Origin: Limnohabitans sp.
GTDB taxonomy: Bacteria; Pseudomonadota; Gammaproteobacteria; Burkholderiales; Burkholderiaceae_C
Assembly: GCF_017848645.1 (NCBI RefSeq)
Contig: NZ_JAFEIF010000004.1
Coordinates: forward strand, 20,575 to 84,574
Direction of reading: 5' to 3'
Length of the DNA: 64,000 bases
Below are positions 21,829 through 30,423 of this stretch, piece by piece. Position 1 is the first letter of the stretch, and the number at the start of each line of letters is the position of its first letter. The notes under the pieces are model-generated. The model did no database searches and had not been told where the DNA came from. It saw nothing but the letters and a program-made list of their open reading frames with translations. The translations under genes were made by a program, and so were the position numbers.

Positions 21829-24059
21829 GTAGATGCTCCCTGATTCTTGACGCCATTGACATCAATGCCACGGGACAACTTGTCAATCATTTCCTGCTTG
21901 GGGCCTAGCGCCACGCATTGCCCACTGTCAACAACAGCAATCAAATCCACCCACTCCAAAAGTTGGGGTCTGTGGGTGGCCATCAGGAGCGTGCGCCCGC
22001 GCAACCAATCCTTGAGGACCGCGATCACACGAGCTTCCGTGTTTTGATCCATGTTCGATGTGGGCTCGTCCATGAAGACCAATTGCGGGTTGCGCAGCAT
22101 CATGCGAGCGATGGACAGCAACTGGCGTTGGCCACCCGACAAGCCGCCGCCAGCTTCTGTGACGGGCATGTCAAGACCCAGCGGGTGGTTGGCCACGATG
22201 TCATAGATGTTCAAGGCTTTGAGCACCTCAGTGATCCTGACGTCGGTGATCCAGCTGTCAGCGAGGATCAGGTTGTCACGCACAGTGCCCATGAACAACT
22301 GGGGGTCCTGACCGACATAACCGGTGCGGCTGCGAACTTCGCTGGGCTCAATTTGTTGCAAATCCACGCCGTCCAGTCGAATGTTGCCAGCACCGGGGGC
22401 ATAAAGACCCGCCATGAGCCGCAACAAGGTGCTTTTGCCACTGCCAACGCGGCCGAGCATGGCGACTTTTTGCCCCGGGGCGATTTGGATGGACAGTTTT
22501 TTGATCACTGGGATCTTGTGTTCGCCAGGATAAGCAAATTCAAGTGCTTCGGCCTGAAGGCCGCCTTGGATGCTTTCAGGAACCAAGTAATTGCGGCCAT
22601 GGGTTCGATCGCGTGGGCGCTTCATCAGACCATCCAGCGTCTCCAGCGCGGTGGCTGCTTGCTGGTAGCGCGAGGCCAGTGACATGACGCTGGCCAAAGG
22701 TGCGATGGCGCGACCCGCCAAGATCACCGATGCAATCAGACCGCCCAGGGTCAACTGATTGGCATGGATCAGGTAAACACCACCTACCACCATGGCGACT
22801 GTGATGATTTGCTGGATCGACGTGGTCAAGCCCATGATCCAGTTGGTCAAGCTGCGAATGCGCTTGTAGGAATCGGCGCCAGCCAAGTTCGACATCTCCC
22901 AGCGCCGCTGCAAATAGCTTTCGGCGTTGTGGGCCTTGAGCAATTCGAGATTAAGGACCGACTCCACCAAAACACTTTGTTTGTCACCCGATTCCTTCAT
23001 GTTCTGCCGCATGGCGGACATCAAAGGCTTTTGGGCCAGCAGTCCGATGATGATCAGCACAGGCACGGCCAAGGCCGGAATCCAGACGAGCGGCCCACCC
23101 ACCATGGCGATCAAGGCCAGAAACATCAAGACAAAAGGCATATCCGCCAACAAGACGAGGGAAGCCGAGGAGAAGAAATCGCGCAAGGATTCAAAGTCCC
23201 GCATGGAGCTGGCAAAAATACCTGCAGACTGAGGGCGGTGTTCCAGGCGAATGGCCATGATCTCCCGCAGCAGCGTCGCGTTGATGGCCAAATCGGCTTT
23301 TTTGCCGCCCAGATCCACCAAGCGGGCTTTGAGCCAGCGCATGATGAATTCCAGAAAAATGGCCACAGTCGTTCCAATGGCCAAGGTCCACAAGGACGTG
23401 TAGGCACCCGTTGGCACCACACGGTCGTAGACGTTCATGGTGAAAAAGATGGAGGCCAGCGTGAGGATGTTGGCCACCACAGTGGCGACCATGGATTCCA
23501 CGTAAAAAGCCCGAAAACGCCACAGCGTGCCCCAAAACCAGTTGAACGCCGAACCTTGCATGGGCGTCAAGGTCTGGTCGTGGCGCGTGGGGGGCAATTT
23601 CAGAGCCAAAACCTCGGGGCGCGCCAAGGCTTGTAATTCGGCCAAAGGAATGCGCTGGTCCTCCAGGCCTTTGTCGGCCCACAAGACGATGGCTTCGTTG
23701 CCCTGGATGTTGCGCAGCACACAGGCTCTGCCATCGATCAAGGGCATCAACACGGGAAGAACGTAGTGGGGGATCTCGGACAAGCGAACCCGTGACCACG
23801 CGGCCATCAAGCCATTTTTGTGCGCCATGTCGGGGTAGGCGGCCAAAGGCACGCGGCCTCTGCTGTCGAGGGCAAAGCCGGCACGCATCACTTGGTAGTG
23901 AACGGGCCGCCCCAGCAGTTTCGCGGCCATGGTCATGCACAGCAGCAAGGGGTCTGCCATCGCGTCAGACCCTTGGGCAGGACGAGGCGGCGTGTCACCC
24001 AGGACAGGTGAATGTGCACCGCCCGTGGTGGGCAATGGGATCAATTTAGCCATGTTCAA
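21825..24059 (-). CDS. Type I secretion ABC exporter (LapB/RtxB type)
   Basis: This 744-residue protein has an N-terminal C39-like domain (about residues 35-160) lacking the catalytic Gln/Cys motif, six membrane helices (about 180-455), and an ATPase domain with Walker A GRVGSGKST, signature LSGGQRQLLSIARMM and Walker B LVFMDEP. The inactive peptidase-like domain indicates that the substrate carries a C-terminal signal, as for RTX toxins and LapA-type adhesins, rather than a cleaved double-glycine leader. No such substrate gene is in this window. Confidence 0.95.
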   Translation of the reverse strand: MNMAKLIPLPTTGGAHSPVLGDTPPRPAQGSDAMADPLLLCMTMAAKLLGRPVHYQVMRAGFALDSRGRVPLAAYPDMAHKNGLMAAWSRVRLSEIPHYVLPVLMPLIDGRACVLRNIQGNEAIVLWADKGLEDQRIPLAELQALARPEVLALKLPPTRHDQTLTPMQGSAFNWFWGTLWRFRAFYVESMVATVVANILTLASIFFTMNVYDRVVPTGAYTSLWTLAIGTTVAIFLEFIMRWLKARLVDLGGKKADLAINATLLREIMAIRLEHRPQSAGIFASSMRDFESLRDFFSSASLVLLADMPFVLMFLALIAMVGGPLVWIPALAVPVLIIIGLLAQKPLMSAMRQNMKESGDKQSVLVESVLNLELLKAHNAESYLQRRWEMSNLAGADSYKRIRSLTNWIMGLTTSIQQIITVAMVVGGVYLIHANQLTLGGLIASVILAGRAIAPLASVMSLASRYQQAATALETLDGLMKRPRDRTHGRNYLVPESIQGGLQAEALEFAYPGEHKIPVIKKLSIQIAPGQKVAMLGRVGSGKSTLLRLMAGLYAPGAGNIRLDGVDLQQIEPSEVRSRTGYVGQDPQLFMGTVRDNLILADSWITDVRITEVLKALNIYDIVANHPLGLDMPVTEAGGGLSGGQRQLLSIARMMLRNPQLVFMDEPTSNMDQNTEARVIAVLKDWLRGRTLLMATHRPQLLEWVDLIAVVDSGQCVALGPKQEMIDKLSRGIDVNGVKNQGAST

Positions 24060-24082
24060 TCAATGTGGGGTCTGTACGTCGT

Positions 24083-25450
24083 TCATCTGGCAGGTGCAGT
24101 CACCAGACCGGGCTCTGCAGAAAAGCGTTTGGCCAATTCGCCGGTGGCCGCGAGGACGCGCACGCGTGCCAGACGTTCGTCGTGAAAAGCGGCCCGGGCC
24201 GCACTGCGGTAATTGAAAGTGTCGGCCTGGATATTCAAAAGATCCAGCAAAGAACGCCTGGCCACCCGGAATTGCTGTCGGTAGGCCTCGACCAGTTTGT
24301 CGCTCACCAGGGTTTGGGCGCTGCCAGTATCCGAACGGGCTTTGGCCGAGGCCCATTCTTGCCAGGCAAAAGCTGCTTTTTCACGGGCCAGCAGACGGGC
24401 TTCTTCCAATGCAAATTCGGCAGATTTGACTTGGTTAACGGCACCTTCAACCAAGGCAGAGGTGCCGCCACCGTTGTAAAAGGGTGCATTGACCTGAAGT
24501 TGGGTCAAGGCATCTTGTTTGCCGGTGAAGGTGTTGACCTGACGTGATACCGCGAGGTCAACGGTGGGCCAGTATTGCCCCTTGGCCTGACGCACACTGG
24601 CTTGTGCCGCCTGAAGTTGGGCGCGCGCTTGTGCAATGGGGGCCAAGTCTTCGGAGACCAGCTCCATCGTCTTGCTCAAAGAGGTGGGGATACGACCCAG
24701 GACGCCCGAGTCAGACATGGCGGCATCCAGGTTCATGGGCCGTGCATCCATATCGCCCTTCCAGAAGCGTCGCAAGCGCTGAATCGCTTGGGCAAAGTCT
24801 GACTTGCGTTGCTGCAATGCCAGGGTCGCGTTTTCCATACGAACCAAGGCTTGCTCGTAATCTACCCTGCGACCCGTGTCGGCTTCGGCAATTTTCTGGA
24901 TGTCATTCAGGGTTTCGCGATGTGCGTTGACGTTGCGAACGGCCAGGCTGTACAAGTCGGCCGTTTTAGCCCAATTGAGATAGGCTTCAGCCGCCAATTG
25001 CGCCACCTCATCCAGCGTGTTCGCTTGCAAATGTTCAGAGGCCAATGTCAGCGCTTCGGCGCGCTGTGCCTCCGCTTCAATCCGGCCGCCCGACCACAGG
25101 TTGAGGCGGGCTGTGGGGGAGATCGCGGTCCGCTCTGTGCCCAAAGGCAGGGTTCCGGATGAATAGGCGTTGGCTGTAGCGCTGACGCCGAGCTGGGGGT
25201 AGTGGGCGCTGCGTGCACGGGTGATGTCGCTGCGGGCAGCTGCGGTCTTTGCGGATGCAGACAACACGGCCGGGTAGGTTTGCAAGGCTTGATTCACCAC
25301 TTGAGGCAATGACTGAGCATGCAATGCGGCAGGCACGAGTGCAGCCGCCAGCACCAAGCAGGCGCTCTTGGAAGTGGCAAAAAATCCAAAAAACGGCCCG
25401 CCCCTGTGCGGAGACCGAAGAATGTATTTTTGACATTCGGAATGAATCAT
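24083..25450 (-). CDS. TolC-family outer membrane channel of the type I secretion system
   Basis: This 455-residue protein has a signal sequence ending near AALHAQSLP and the alternating beta/coiled-coil pattern of TolC proteins (for example LNLWSGGRIEAEAQRAEAL and its repeat APFYNGGGTSALVEGAVNQV). I chose the ATG at 25450, which places the hydrophobic signal about 30 residues in; an in-frame extension to 25639 has no family support. It is the first gene of the operon TolC-ABC-HlyD-HTH, with 23 bp to the exporter gene. Confidence 0.92.
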   Translation of the reverse strand: MIHSECQKYILRSPHRGGPFFGFFATSKSACLVLAAALVPAALHAQSLPQVVNQALQTYPAVLSASAKTAAARSDITRARSAHYPQLGVSATANAYSSGTLPLGTERTAISPTARLNLWSGGRIEAEAQRAEALTLASEHLQANTLDEVAQLAAEAYLNWAKTADLYSLAVRNVNAHRETLNDIQKIAEADTGRRVDYEQALVRMENATLALQQRKSDFAQAIQRLRRFWKGDMDARPMNLDAAMSDSGVLGRIPTSLSKTMELVSEDLAPIAQARAQLQAAQASVRQAKGQYWPTVDLAVSRQVNTFTGKQDALTQLQVNAPFYNGGGTSALVEGAVNQVKSAEFALEEARLLAREKAAFAWQEWASAKARSDTGSAQTLVSDKLVEAYRQQFRVARRSLLDLLNIQADTFNYRSAARAAFHDERLARVRVLAATGELAKRFSAEPGLVTAPAR

Positions 25451-25948
25451 GGTGGATGAAATACCAACTACGTTAAAAATGAAATTCTCGCTACAAAAAA
25501 TAGTTCGCGAATCCACCAATTGGCGTACCCCTGCCAAAAAAATAGACGTAAATGGTGATTTAGTGCAAAAAAATGTTTTGTACCCAAGTCTTGGCGAAGC
25601 AAGGGGGCAGGTCAAGGGCGTGCTTGATGCAAAAAACAAGCATTGATGCTGCCAGGCAAGCCGAAAGAGGTCACAAAAGGATCAAAATTCTGCTTTTTTC
25701 TGTCGGGTGACAGCACTTGATGGAGGTGTTTTTTCCATTTCAAGGACTTAATAGCCTATAAATAGCAAATTATAAACAAAAGTATACAAATATATTAACT
25801 TTTTAGATCTGTTTGAAGTCTATTGGAAATGGCCGAAGGGTCAAGCCATGCACCTGCTGGGCCGCGCATGGGGAGGCTGAGCACGCCTGCAAAATGTGCC
25901 CCCATCACATCCAATGGCCCATCCCATGTTCAGGGCCTGTTGTCGTGA
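25451..25948. other. Gene-free region upstream of the type I secretion operon
   Basis: These 498 bp lie between the pyrE stop and the TolC start. The part at 25740-25810 is strikingly AT-rich. On the minus strand a TATAAT is at 25769-25774, with TTAATA 18 bp upstream, the best promoter candidate for the operon though more than 300 bp from the start. A small hairpin TGCTTG/CAAGCA lies at about 25620-25643. Short open frames on the plus strand here lack coding character. Confidence 0.6.
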
Positions 25949-26653
25949 TCAAACCCCGTAGCGGTCCCGGTAGGCCTGCACATGGGCCAGGTGGGCCAGC
26001 AGCTCGGGCTGGCTTTGGCGGGCCAGGAAGGCCAGCAGGTCAGACAGCTGGGCGATGGTGCACACCTGCATGCCCAGTGCATTGCGCACATATTGAACCG
26101 CGCTGTGCGGCACATCCTTGACCGAGCCGTCGGCTTGCTTTTCGGTCGCCATCTCCTGGCGGTCCAGCGCAATGGCGATGGCGTGCGGCGTGGCCCCGGC
26201 GGCCTGGATCAGGGCAATGGATTCACGCGCTGCCGTGCCCGCGCTCATCACGTCGTCCACGATCAGCACGCGCCCTTGGAGGGGGGCGCCCACCAAAGAG
26301 CCGCCTTCGCCATGGTCCTTGGCCTCTTTGCGGTTGTAGGCAAAGGGCACGTTCTTGCCCAAACGGGCCAGTTCGATGGCCACCGCTGCGCCCAGTGGAA
26401 TGCCCTTGTAGGCCGGGCCGAAGATCATGTCGAACTCGATGCCACTGGCCAGCAGGGCTTGTGCATAAAATTGCGCCAGTCGGCTGAGCTTGGCGCCGTC
26501 GTCAAACAGACCGGCGTTGAAGAAGTAAGGGCTCATGCGCCCGGCCTTGGTCTTGAATTGCCCAAAGCGCAAGACGCCCGAATCGACCGCAAACTGCACA
26601 AATTCCTGAGCGAGCGCCTGTGTATCGGCGCTGCTTGCCTGTCCTGTCACCAT
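25949..26653 (-). CDS. pyrE: Orotate phosphoribosyltransferase
   Basis: This 234-residue enzyme makes orotidine monophosphate from orotate and PRPP in pyrimidine synthesis. Family segments include [37 protein letters not shown] (flexible catalytic loop) and the PRPP motif [13 protein letters not shown]. The ATG at 26653 is preceded by AAGGA eight bases upstream. Remarkably, this start codon overlaps the divergent start of exodeoxyribonuclease III (shared CATG). Confidence 0.95.
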   Translation of the reverse strand: MVTGQASSADTQALAQEFVQFAVDSGVLRFGQFKTKAGRMSPYFFNAGLFDDGAKLSRLAQFYAQALLASGIEFDMIFGPAYKGIPLGAAVAIELARLGKNVPFAYNRKEAKDHGEGGSLVGAPLQGRVLIVDDVMSAGTAARESIALIQAAGATPHAIAIALDRQEMATEKQADGSVKDVPHSAVQYVRNALGMQVCTIAQLSDLLAFLARQSQPELLAHLAHVQAYRDRYGV

Positions 26654-27455
26654 GGGGAAATCCTTGTTCAAACTCACCAGCCTCAACCTCAACGGCATCC
26701 GCTCGGCCACGACCAAAGGCGTTGAAGCCTGGCTGGCGCAAGAAAAACCCGATTGTATTGGCGTGCAAGAGGTCAAAGCCCAGGCCCCCGACGTGGCGGG
26801 CAAGTTCGAGGCCTTGGCGGACCTCAAGGGCTATTTCCACTTTGCCCAGAAAAAAGGCTACTCGGGCGTGGGGGTCTACACCCGCCACGAACCCAGCGAT
26901 GTGGTGGTCGGCTTTGACGGCGGCGAGTTCGATGCCGAAGGCCGCTATGTGGAGCTGCGCTTTGACACGCCCACGCGCAAGATGTCCATCATCAGCAGCT
27001 ACTTTCCCAGCGGCTCATCGGGCCCTGAGCGGCAGGAAGCCAAGTTCCGCTTTCTGAGTGTGATGTACCCGCACCTGATGGCCCTCAAGGGCGAGCGCGA
27101 ATTCATCGTTTGCAGCGACGTGAACATCGCGCACCAGCAAGCCGACCTGAAAAACTGGCGCAGCAATCAGAAAAACAGCGGCTTCCTGCCTGAAGAGCGC
27201 GCCTGGATGACGCAACTGACCACCGAAGGGGGCCTGGTGGACGTGTACCGCCGACTGCAGCCGCACACCACCGACGATTGCTACACCTGGTGGAGCAACC
27301 GGGGCCAAGCCTACGCCAAGAACGTGGGCTGGCGTCTGGACTACCACCTGGCCACCCCCGCTGTGGCCGAGAAGGCCCGCACCGAGCACATTTACAAAGG
27401 CGAGAAGTTCTCGGACCACGCACCGATCACGATCGGCTACGACATGAGCTTGTGA
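26652..27455 (+). CDS. xth: Exodeoxyribonuclease III
   Basis: This 267-residue AP endonuclease/exonuclease of base-excision repair shows [12 protein letters not shown] at the start, the metal-binding Glu in [17 protein letters not shown] in the centre, [21 protein letters not shown], and the catalytic C-terminal SDHAPI. The ATG at 26652 overlaps the pyrE start; a TTG at 26664 with GGGGAAA upstream is a possible alternative start that leaves the fold intact. It is convergent with the methyltransferase gene (13-bp gap). Confidence 0.94.
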   Translation: MGKSLFKLTSLNLNGIRSATTKGVEAWLAQEKPDCIGVQEVKAQAPDVAGKFEALADLKGYFHFAQKKGYSGVGVYTRHEPSDVVVGFDGGEFDAEGRYVELRFDTPTRKMSIISSYFPSGSSGPERQEAKFRFLSVMYPHLMALKGEREFIVCSDVNIAHQQADLKNWRSNQKNSGFLPEERAWMTQLTTEGGLVDVYRRLQPHTTDDCYTWWSNRGQAYAKNVGWRLDYHLATPAVAEKARTEHIYKGEKFSDHAPITIGYDMSL

Positions 27456-27468
27456 GTCGCAGCCTGCC

Positions 27469-28389
27469 TCACGTGTTGCCGCGCAGCTCGCGCGTGTACG
27501 TCAGCATGCGTCCCTTGTAAGCGTCCTCACCACCCTGTGCGGCTTGGTCCAGCACCTGCTCATGCATTGCAAAACCCAGCTGTGCCATGTGTTTGTGAAA
27601 GGCGGCGCGGTTGCCCCGGTTGGGGTCGATCACCCAGATCTCTGAACTGAGGGCGGCGTGTTCACCGATGAATTGGGCCAGTGTGCCCGCGTCATCGCGC
27701 TCGTACAGGATATCGCTGCCCACGATCAAGTCGAACAGACCGGACAAAGGGGCATCGTGCGCATGTGTGAGCACGGGCAGGCCGTCCTCTCGGGCGGCGG
27801 CCGTGCCCCACAGCCCATGGCAATAGGGCAGGGGCAGCAAGCCATTGAGTCGGGTGTTTTCGTCCAGAAAAGCATGCGCCAGCGGGTGGCAGTCGCTGGC
27901 CGTGACCTGTGCGCCCCGGCGGTGCGCCACCAAACTGGCCAGGCCCAAACCACAACCAATTTCCAGAATGCGCTCGCCCGAGACGGGGCGGCGCGCCATG
28001 CGCTCTGCCAAGCGCATGCCTGAGGGCCACAGCAGACCAAACAAGGGCCAGGTGGCCGATGAAATGCCCAGATTCAGGGCTTCGTCCAAGGGGTCGTGAA
28101 ACTGGTGCTTGTCGAGCAAGGAGCGGATGAGCAAGTCGTCCACGCCTGTGACCGCAATGCTTTCCTGTTTGGTCAGGTAGCCGGGTGATGAGGGGTTCAA
28201 AAAAGCAATCGGTGCAGCGCGCATGCAAAAGACCAAAAGGCGCTGGCTGGTCGGACTGTACACCCAGCCAGCGCCAGCACAGCGGCTGAACGCTTGGGGT
28301 CTGCGGATCGCTTGTGTGTGGTCTGCGATCTCAACAAAGTTCCATCGAATGATGACGTCATGAACTTGGGTGCGGTAGACCACAGACAT
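27469..28389 (-). CDS. Class I SAM-dependent methyltransferase (ETFB-MT/METTL20-like) with an apparent N-terminal insertion
   Basis: The methyltransferase core is clear: RILEIGCGLGLASLVAHRRGAQVTASD (SAM site), then LIVGSDILYERDD. In relatives as I recall them, the N-terminus MSVVYRTQVHDV is followed almost directly by VTGVDDLLIRSLLDKHQF. Here about 60 residues (roughly 15-75) intervene; they are compositionally odd and contain a 12-bp inverted repeat in the DNA. Either the gene carries an in-frame insertion or translation begins at the internal ATG at 28224. The substrate is unknown; related enzymes methylate lysines of electron-transfer flavoprotein or ribosomal proteins. Confidence 0.75.
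   Translation of the reverse strand: MSVVYRTQVHDVIIRWNFVEIADHTQAIRRPQAFSRCAGAGWVYSPTSQRLLVFCMRAAPIAFLNPSSPGYLTKQESIAVTGVDDLLIRSLLDKHQFHDPLDEALNLGISSATWPLFGLLWPSGMRLAERMARRPVSGERILEIGCGLGLASLVAHRRGAQVTASDCHPLAHAFLDENTRLNGLLPLPYCHGLWGTAAAREDGLPVLTHAHDAPLSGLFDLIVGSDILYERDDAGTLAQFIGEHAALSSEIWVIDPNRGNRAAFHKHMAQLGFAMHEQVLDQAAQGGEDAYKGRMLTYTRELRGNT
28239..28275. repeat. Inverted repeat within the methyltransferase N-terminal insertion
   Basis: GGCGCTGGCTGG and CCAGCCAGCGCC are perfect 12-bp arms separated by 13 bp. They sit in the part of the gene that has no counterpart in relatives. Confidence 0.8.
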
Positions 28390-28450
28390 CGATGTGTGCG
28401 AGGGCTAAAGTGAAGTCCTCCATCCATTTCAACCAACCTCAAGGCATTCC

Positions 28451-28777
28451 ATGTCAAACACCAAAACGGCGAACGAAAAAATCTCTTCACTGGGCGCTGG
28501 CATCACCAGCCAGGTCGAAGACTTGGTCGATGAAGCCCGCCCGGCTCTCGATCGCATGAGTCACCGTGTGAAAGACGAATGGCACGATCTGACTGAGTCT
28601 GGCAAAGAAGCCTTGGCAGATGCCAAACACAAGCTGGAAACAGAAGCAAAGCATGTGCGCTTGACCACTGAGCACATGATCCACCATGACCCCATTCGTT
28701 CTGTGCTGATTGCTGCAGGCACGGGTGCGGCGATCGCGCTGGCTGCGTCTTGGTTCATGCGTTCACGTTCGCAGTGA
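28451..28777 (+). CDS. DUF883/ElaB-YqjD-like membrane-anchored protein
   Basis: This 108-residue protein has a long charged amphipathic helix (SQVEDLVDEARPALDRMSHRVKDEW onward) and a C-terminal membrane anchor with IAAGTGAAIALAASWFM, followed by RSRSQ. This is the layout of ElaB/YqjD, tail-anchored inner-membrane proteins linked to stationary-phase ribosomes. Its stop overlaps the next gene (TGATG), and three small genes follow the yqjD-yqjE-like pattern. Confidence 0.85.
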   Translation: MSNTKTANEKISSLGAGITSQVEDLVDEARPALDRMSHRVKDEWHDLTESGKEALADAKHKLETEAKHVRLTTEHMIHHDPIRSVLIAAGTGAAIALAASWFMRSRSQ

Positions 28778-29160
28778 TGCTGCGCTTGCTTCTGAAAGTG
28801 TTGCTGCTGCCGCCACACTTGCTCAAGTCACATGCCCAAGGGTATGCTGACTTGGTCAGTGAAGTGAGTGCCCGTTATGTGTGCGCCCAAAAAAACCGCT
28901 GGCTGATGTATGGGCTCAGCGTTTTGGCCATGTTGCTGGCGTTGATTTTTGGTGGCGTGGCCTTGCTGCTGTGGAGCGCATGGCCACAGCAGGCGAGTCC
29001 ACACGTCTGGGTACTGCCAGCGCTGCCAGGCGCATGTCTGCTTTTGAGCGTCATCTGTTGGTGGTGGGCGCGTCGGCTGCGCTTGCAACCTTTGCTGGAA
29101 GACATCCAAGCGCAAATCGCGCTCGACCTGCAGGCCATCCGGCAAGTGAATTCGGCATGA
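28777..29160 (+). CDS. YqjE-like / phage-holin-superfamily membrane protein
   Basis: This 127-residue protein has a short N-terminal amphipathic part, two membrane helices (about 45-70 and 78-103) and a charged C-terminal helix. I chose the ATG at 28777, which overlaps the preceding stop codon by one base, giving translational coupling. By position and topology it matches YqjE, encoded beside YqjD in many proteobacteria. Function unknown. Confidence 0.75.
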   Translation: MLRLLLKVLLLPPHLLKSHAQGYADLVSEVSARYVCAQKNRWLMYGLSVLAMLLALIFGGVALLLWSAWPQQASPHVWVLPALPGACLLLSVICWWWARRLRLQPLLEDIQAQIALDLQAIRQVNSA

Positions 29161-29348
29161 ATCCTGACCTGACACCCGCACAGCGATTGGCGATGTCGAG
29201 GGCCCAGTTGACCCAGGCTTTGCGTGACCCTGCTTGGTTGCTGCTGCTTCAGCGCTGGCTTGAGAGCAAGACGTCTTTCGCCCCAGCATCTGCACAAGCT
29301 TGTGCTACAAAAAAACCAAACGGTGGAAGACAAAAGCAATCGGTATGA
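29157..29348 (+). CDS. Small hypothetical protein, third gene of the yqjD/yqjE-like operon
   Basis: This 63-residue protein (MNPDLTPAQRLAMSRAQL onward) is basic at the C-terminus and has no membrane helix. Its ATG overlaps the upstream stop (ATGA), strongly suggesting co-translation. It occupies the place of YqjK in enterobacterial operons, though sequence similarity cannot be claimed. The C-terminal 20 residues look low-complexity. Confidence 0.65.
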   Translation: MNPDLTPAQRLAMSRAQLTQALRDPAWLLLLQRWLESKTSFAPASAQACATKKPNGGRQKQSV

Positions 29349-29383
29349 AGCAAGGGTGCCGCTTGGGGGCGGTCGGGCAGGGT

Positions 29384-29530
29384 TCACAGCCTGCGTCCCT
29401 GGATCACGCGCACCAGCACCACCACCACAGCCAGCACCAACAAAAGGTGAATCAAGCCGCCCAGTGTGTACGACGAGACCAGACCCAACAGCCACAAAAT
29501 CACCAAAACGACGGCCAGAGTTTCAAGCAT
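29384..29530 (-). CDS. Lmo0937-family small membrane protein
   Basis: This 48-residue protein (MLETLAVVLVILWLLGLVSS onward) has two hydrophobic helices broken by YTLGG, the pattern of the Lmo0937/DUF5670 family. Members are stress-related small membrane proteins of unknown function. An in-frame ATG at 29566 would overlap the neighbouring gene, so the start at 29530 is preferred. It is 10 bp downstream of the glycine-zipper gene. Confidence 0.8.
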   Translation of the reverse strand: MLETLAVVLVILWLLGLVSSYTLGGLIHLLLVLAVVVVLVRVIQGRRL

Positions 29531-29540
29531 TTGAGGGCCT

Positions 29541-29768
29541 TTATTTTTTGTCAACTTCGTGGCCAATCACACCACCCACGGCAGCACCACCTACGGTGCC
29601 CGTGGTGCTGCCGCCGGTCAGGATGGCGCCGCCAATGGCCCCTACACCAGCGCCAATGGCGGTGTTCTTTTCTTGTCGCGTCATGCCCGAGCAGGCAGCC
29701 ATGGCCACAGAGGCCATGACCGGCAGGGCCGTGCCTGAGATGCGGATCAATGGATGAGGAATATGCAT
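29541..29768 (-). CDS. Glycine-zipper lipoprotein-like protein
   Basis: This 75-residue protein has a signal sequence ending VMASVAMAACSG, a possible lipobox with Cys26. The rest is a glycine-zipper (AIGAGVGAIGGAILTGG then GTVGGAAVGGVIGHEVDKK). Such YMGG/Rick_17kDa-like proteins are outer-membrane or periplasmic. The ATG at 29768 is preceded by AAGGAG. It is probably co-transcribed with the small Lmo0937-like gene. Confidence 0.8.
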   Translation of the reverse strand: MHIPHPLIRISGTALPVMASVAMAACSGMTRQEKNTAIGAGVGAIGGAILTGGSTTGTVGGAAVGGVIGHEVDKK

Positions 29769-30139
29769 GGTGAACTCCTTGTCTGAAAAGACGAATACCC
29801 GGCTCAGGCCCGCGTCACCATGACGCAGGACCAGCCAGCCATCCCAAGATAGAAGAAGGCTCCTGCCCGGTCTGTCCGGCAGGCCACACAGGTGCACCAC
29901 AGCACCTTGGGGGGACCGCTTCCTATAAAGGGACCTGATAACAAAGTTTAGAACTCGCTTCCCTCTGAAAAAAGGAGTAAGTAGATCAAAAAATCATTGT
30001 CAAAGTTTCGAATTTCAGCGCACAGGACTGGGTGGCTCTAAATTTTTATGTGGTCAATGTTTAGAACAGCATTGATTTACAAGACTTATTGCTTGTGAGC
30101 TACACAGGCCTAAAACGTTCAGTTTTTATGACCGTTTCA

Positions 30140-30169
30140 GGCTGTTATGTAGATCTCTACATAACAGCC
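30140..30169. repeat. Near-perfect 30-bp palindrome
   Basis: GGCTGTTATGTAGA and TCTACATAACAGCC are perfect 14-bp arms around a two-base centre. The right arm overlaps by five bases the start of the larger inverted repeat at 30165. Confidence 0.9.
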
Positions 30170-30289
30170 TCTATGCTCAGGTGACAACTATGCGCAGATT
30201 TCGCTGGCCCCGCAGTCTCACCGACAGAGGGGCCAGTGTCATTCACAAAACAACATCTGCGCATAGTTGTCACCTGAGCATAGAGGCTG
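30165..30289. repeat. Large inverted repeat with 35-bp perfect arms
   Basis: The arms are at 30165-30199 and 30255-30289, perfectly complementary over 35 bp, beginning CAGCCTCTATGCTCAG. The 55-bp loop itself contains CTGGCCCC/GGGGCCAG, so the whole could form a nested hairpin or cruciform. No transposase or target duplication is adjacent. It may be a MITE-like element, a recombination site or a strong bidirectional terminator, but it has no T-run. Confidence 0.92.
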
Positions 30290-30423
30290 ATAGCGGACCA
30301 TCACGGCGAACATGTGAGCAGCACTAGCTGGCTCTTGTTGGACATTTGAAAGCGAGTGAACCCTTATTCCCCCAAGTTGTGTCAAAGCAGCAAGGCCTTG
30401 AAAGACAAAGACTTGTTCCAATA

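Larger units (their letters stand above)
29769..30423. other. Gene-free region marking the change from housekeeping to catabolic genes
   Basis: These 655 bp contain no convincing gene. The left third holds the leader of the glycine-zipper gene and a small hairpin, GGTGC/GCACC near 29911. The centre carries large nested inverted repeats (annotated separately). GC drops between about 29940 and 30130. Confidence 0.7.

Noticed and set aside
25451..25948. Riboswitch in the leader of the secretion operon
   Set aside because: No recognisable aptamer core was found by eye; only a small hairpin and AT-rich DNA are visible.
25813..26121. Plus-strand frame of 102 codons upstream and opposite pyrE
   Set aside because: Half of it is antisense to pyrE and the rest has no coding character or ribosome-binding site.
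30165..30289. Large inverted repeat as a rho-independent terminator
   Set aside because: The stem is far longer than usual, the loop is 55 bp and no T-run follows either arm.
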